Below are positions 15,126-15,366 of a DNA stretch of 15,366 nt, piece by piece. Numbering within the stretch: position 1 is the first letter of the stretch; every line of letters starts with the position of its first letter. This DNA comes from Prevotella sp. Its GTDB lineage: Bacteria; Bacteroidota; Bacteroidia; Bacteroidales; Bacteroidaceae. Both the position numbers and the translations under genes were made by a program. The stretch lies in NCBI GenBank assembly GCA_016291915.1, contig JAEEZP010000235.1:1-15366 (forward strand), in the 5' to 3' direction. The notes below the pieces were generated by a model. The model was not told the origin of the DNA and made no database searches. It worked only from the letters and a program-made list of their open reading frames with translations.

Positions 15126-15366
15126 ATGAAGTTTGCCATCATAGCAGCAGGAGAAGGTCGGCGTATCACCGAAGGAGGGGAAAAAACCTCCAAACCGATG
15201 ATGCTCTTGCGGGGAGAACCTATGATAGGTAGGCTGTTACGAATCTTCTCGGAGTATCATCCCACTGAAATAATCGTGGTATGTCGGGAGGGTCATTACG
15301 ATGTTATTGCTTATCTGGAGGCCATTCAGCGGGAAGGACTAGCTGGTAAACAGATACCCCTGCGGG
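15126..15366 (+). CDS. Sugar-nucleotidyltransferase-like protein, 3' truncated by window edge
   Basis: The first 80 codons read MKFAIIAAGEGRRITEGGEK, then a SKPMMLLRGEPMIGRLL segment. This is the N-terminal nucleotide-binding part of the NTP_transferase (GlmU/RfbA-like) fold: a first beta strand, a GxGxR loop, then Lys-Pro and a helix. Full-length relatives transfer NMP to a sugar-1-phosphate, or are MobA-like; the specificity lies in the missing part. The frame is open to the window edge. The ATG at 15126 is the natural start because the conserved strand begins right there and a promoter lies just upstream. Confidence 0.85.
   Translation, partial: MKFAIIAAGEGRRITEGGEKTSKPMMLLRGEPMIGRLLRIFSEYHPTEIIVVCREGHYDVIAYLEAIQREGLAGKQIPLR

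Overview
The window reads as chromosomal DNA of a Bacteroidetes bacterium, most likely Prevotella-like. The signs are: a DUF2723 mannosyltransferase-like membrane protein, a DUF3244-type small secreted protein, a prolyl tripeptidyl peptidase with the active-site layout of the Porphyromonas enzyme, DUF4112, an RlmL-type methyltransferase with a long basic tail, four TAnnTTTGC boxes of the Bacteroidetes -7 type ahead of transcription units, and gene starts preceded by A/T-rich stretches instead of Shine-Dalgarno sites. I see no insertion sequence, prophage, CRISPR array, rRNA or tRNA gene. Most of the content is housekeeping.

Layout. (1) 2-2145, plus strand: the 3' part of a phosphoglucosamine mutase (glmM, cut by the left edge), then an EamA/DMT transporter 23 nt later. 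(2) 2146-2760, plus strand: an AT-rich spacer with inverted repeats and a near-consensus Bacteroidetes promoter driving a small secreted DUF3244-like protein. A strong hairpin at 2785-2820 separates it from the convergent unit. (3) 8259 down to 2853, minus strand: DUF2723 protein, polysaccharide deacetylase, queG (epoxyqueuosine reductase) and DUF4112 membrane protein. These lie end to end with overlaps of 8 and 4 nt and one junction of 4 nt or less. (4) 14824 down to 8486, minus strand: THUMP/RlmL-like RNA methyltransferase, prolyl tripeptidyl peptidase, purD, an unrecognised polytopic membrane protein and a YqaA-family membrane protein. They are tightly packed except for a 126-138 nt gap before purD that carries a heptamer tandem repeat and a perfect palindrome. 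(5) 15126 to the right edge, plus strand: the start of a sugar-nucleotidyltransferase-type protein, divergent from unit 4.

How the genes fit together. GlmM makes glucosamine-1-phosphate for peptidoglycan and LPS. DUF2723 and the deacetylase point to envelope glycan or glycoprotein work and share an operon with a tRNA-queuosine enzyme. Unit 4 mixes rRNA modification, periplasmic peptide degradation, purine synthesis and two membrane proteins of unknown role. Nothing here is clearly a new defence or mobile system. The less-explained parts are the regulatory DNA (the TGCAAC repeats upstream of the DUF3244 gene, the purD leader, the structured leader of the methyltransferase), the unrecognised membrane protein at 8914-9855, and the disordered basic tail of the methyltransferase.
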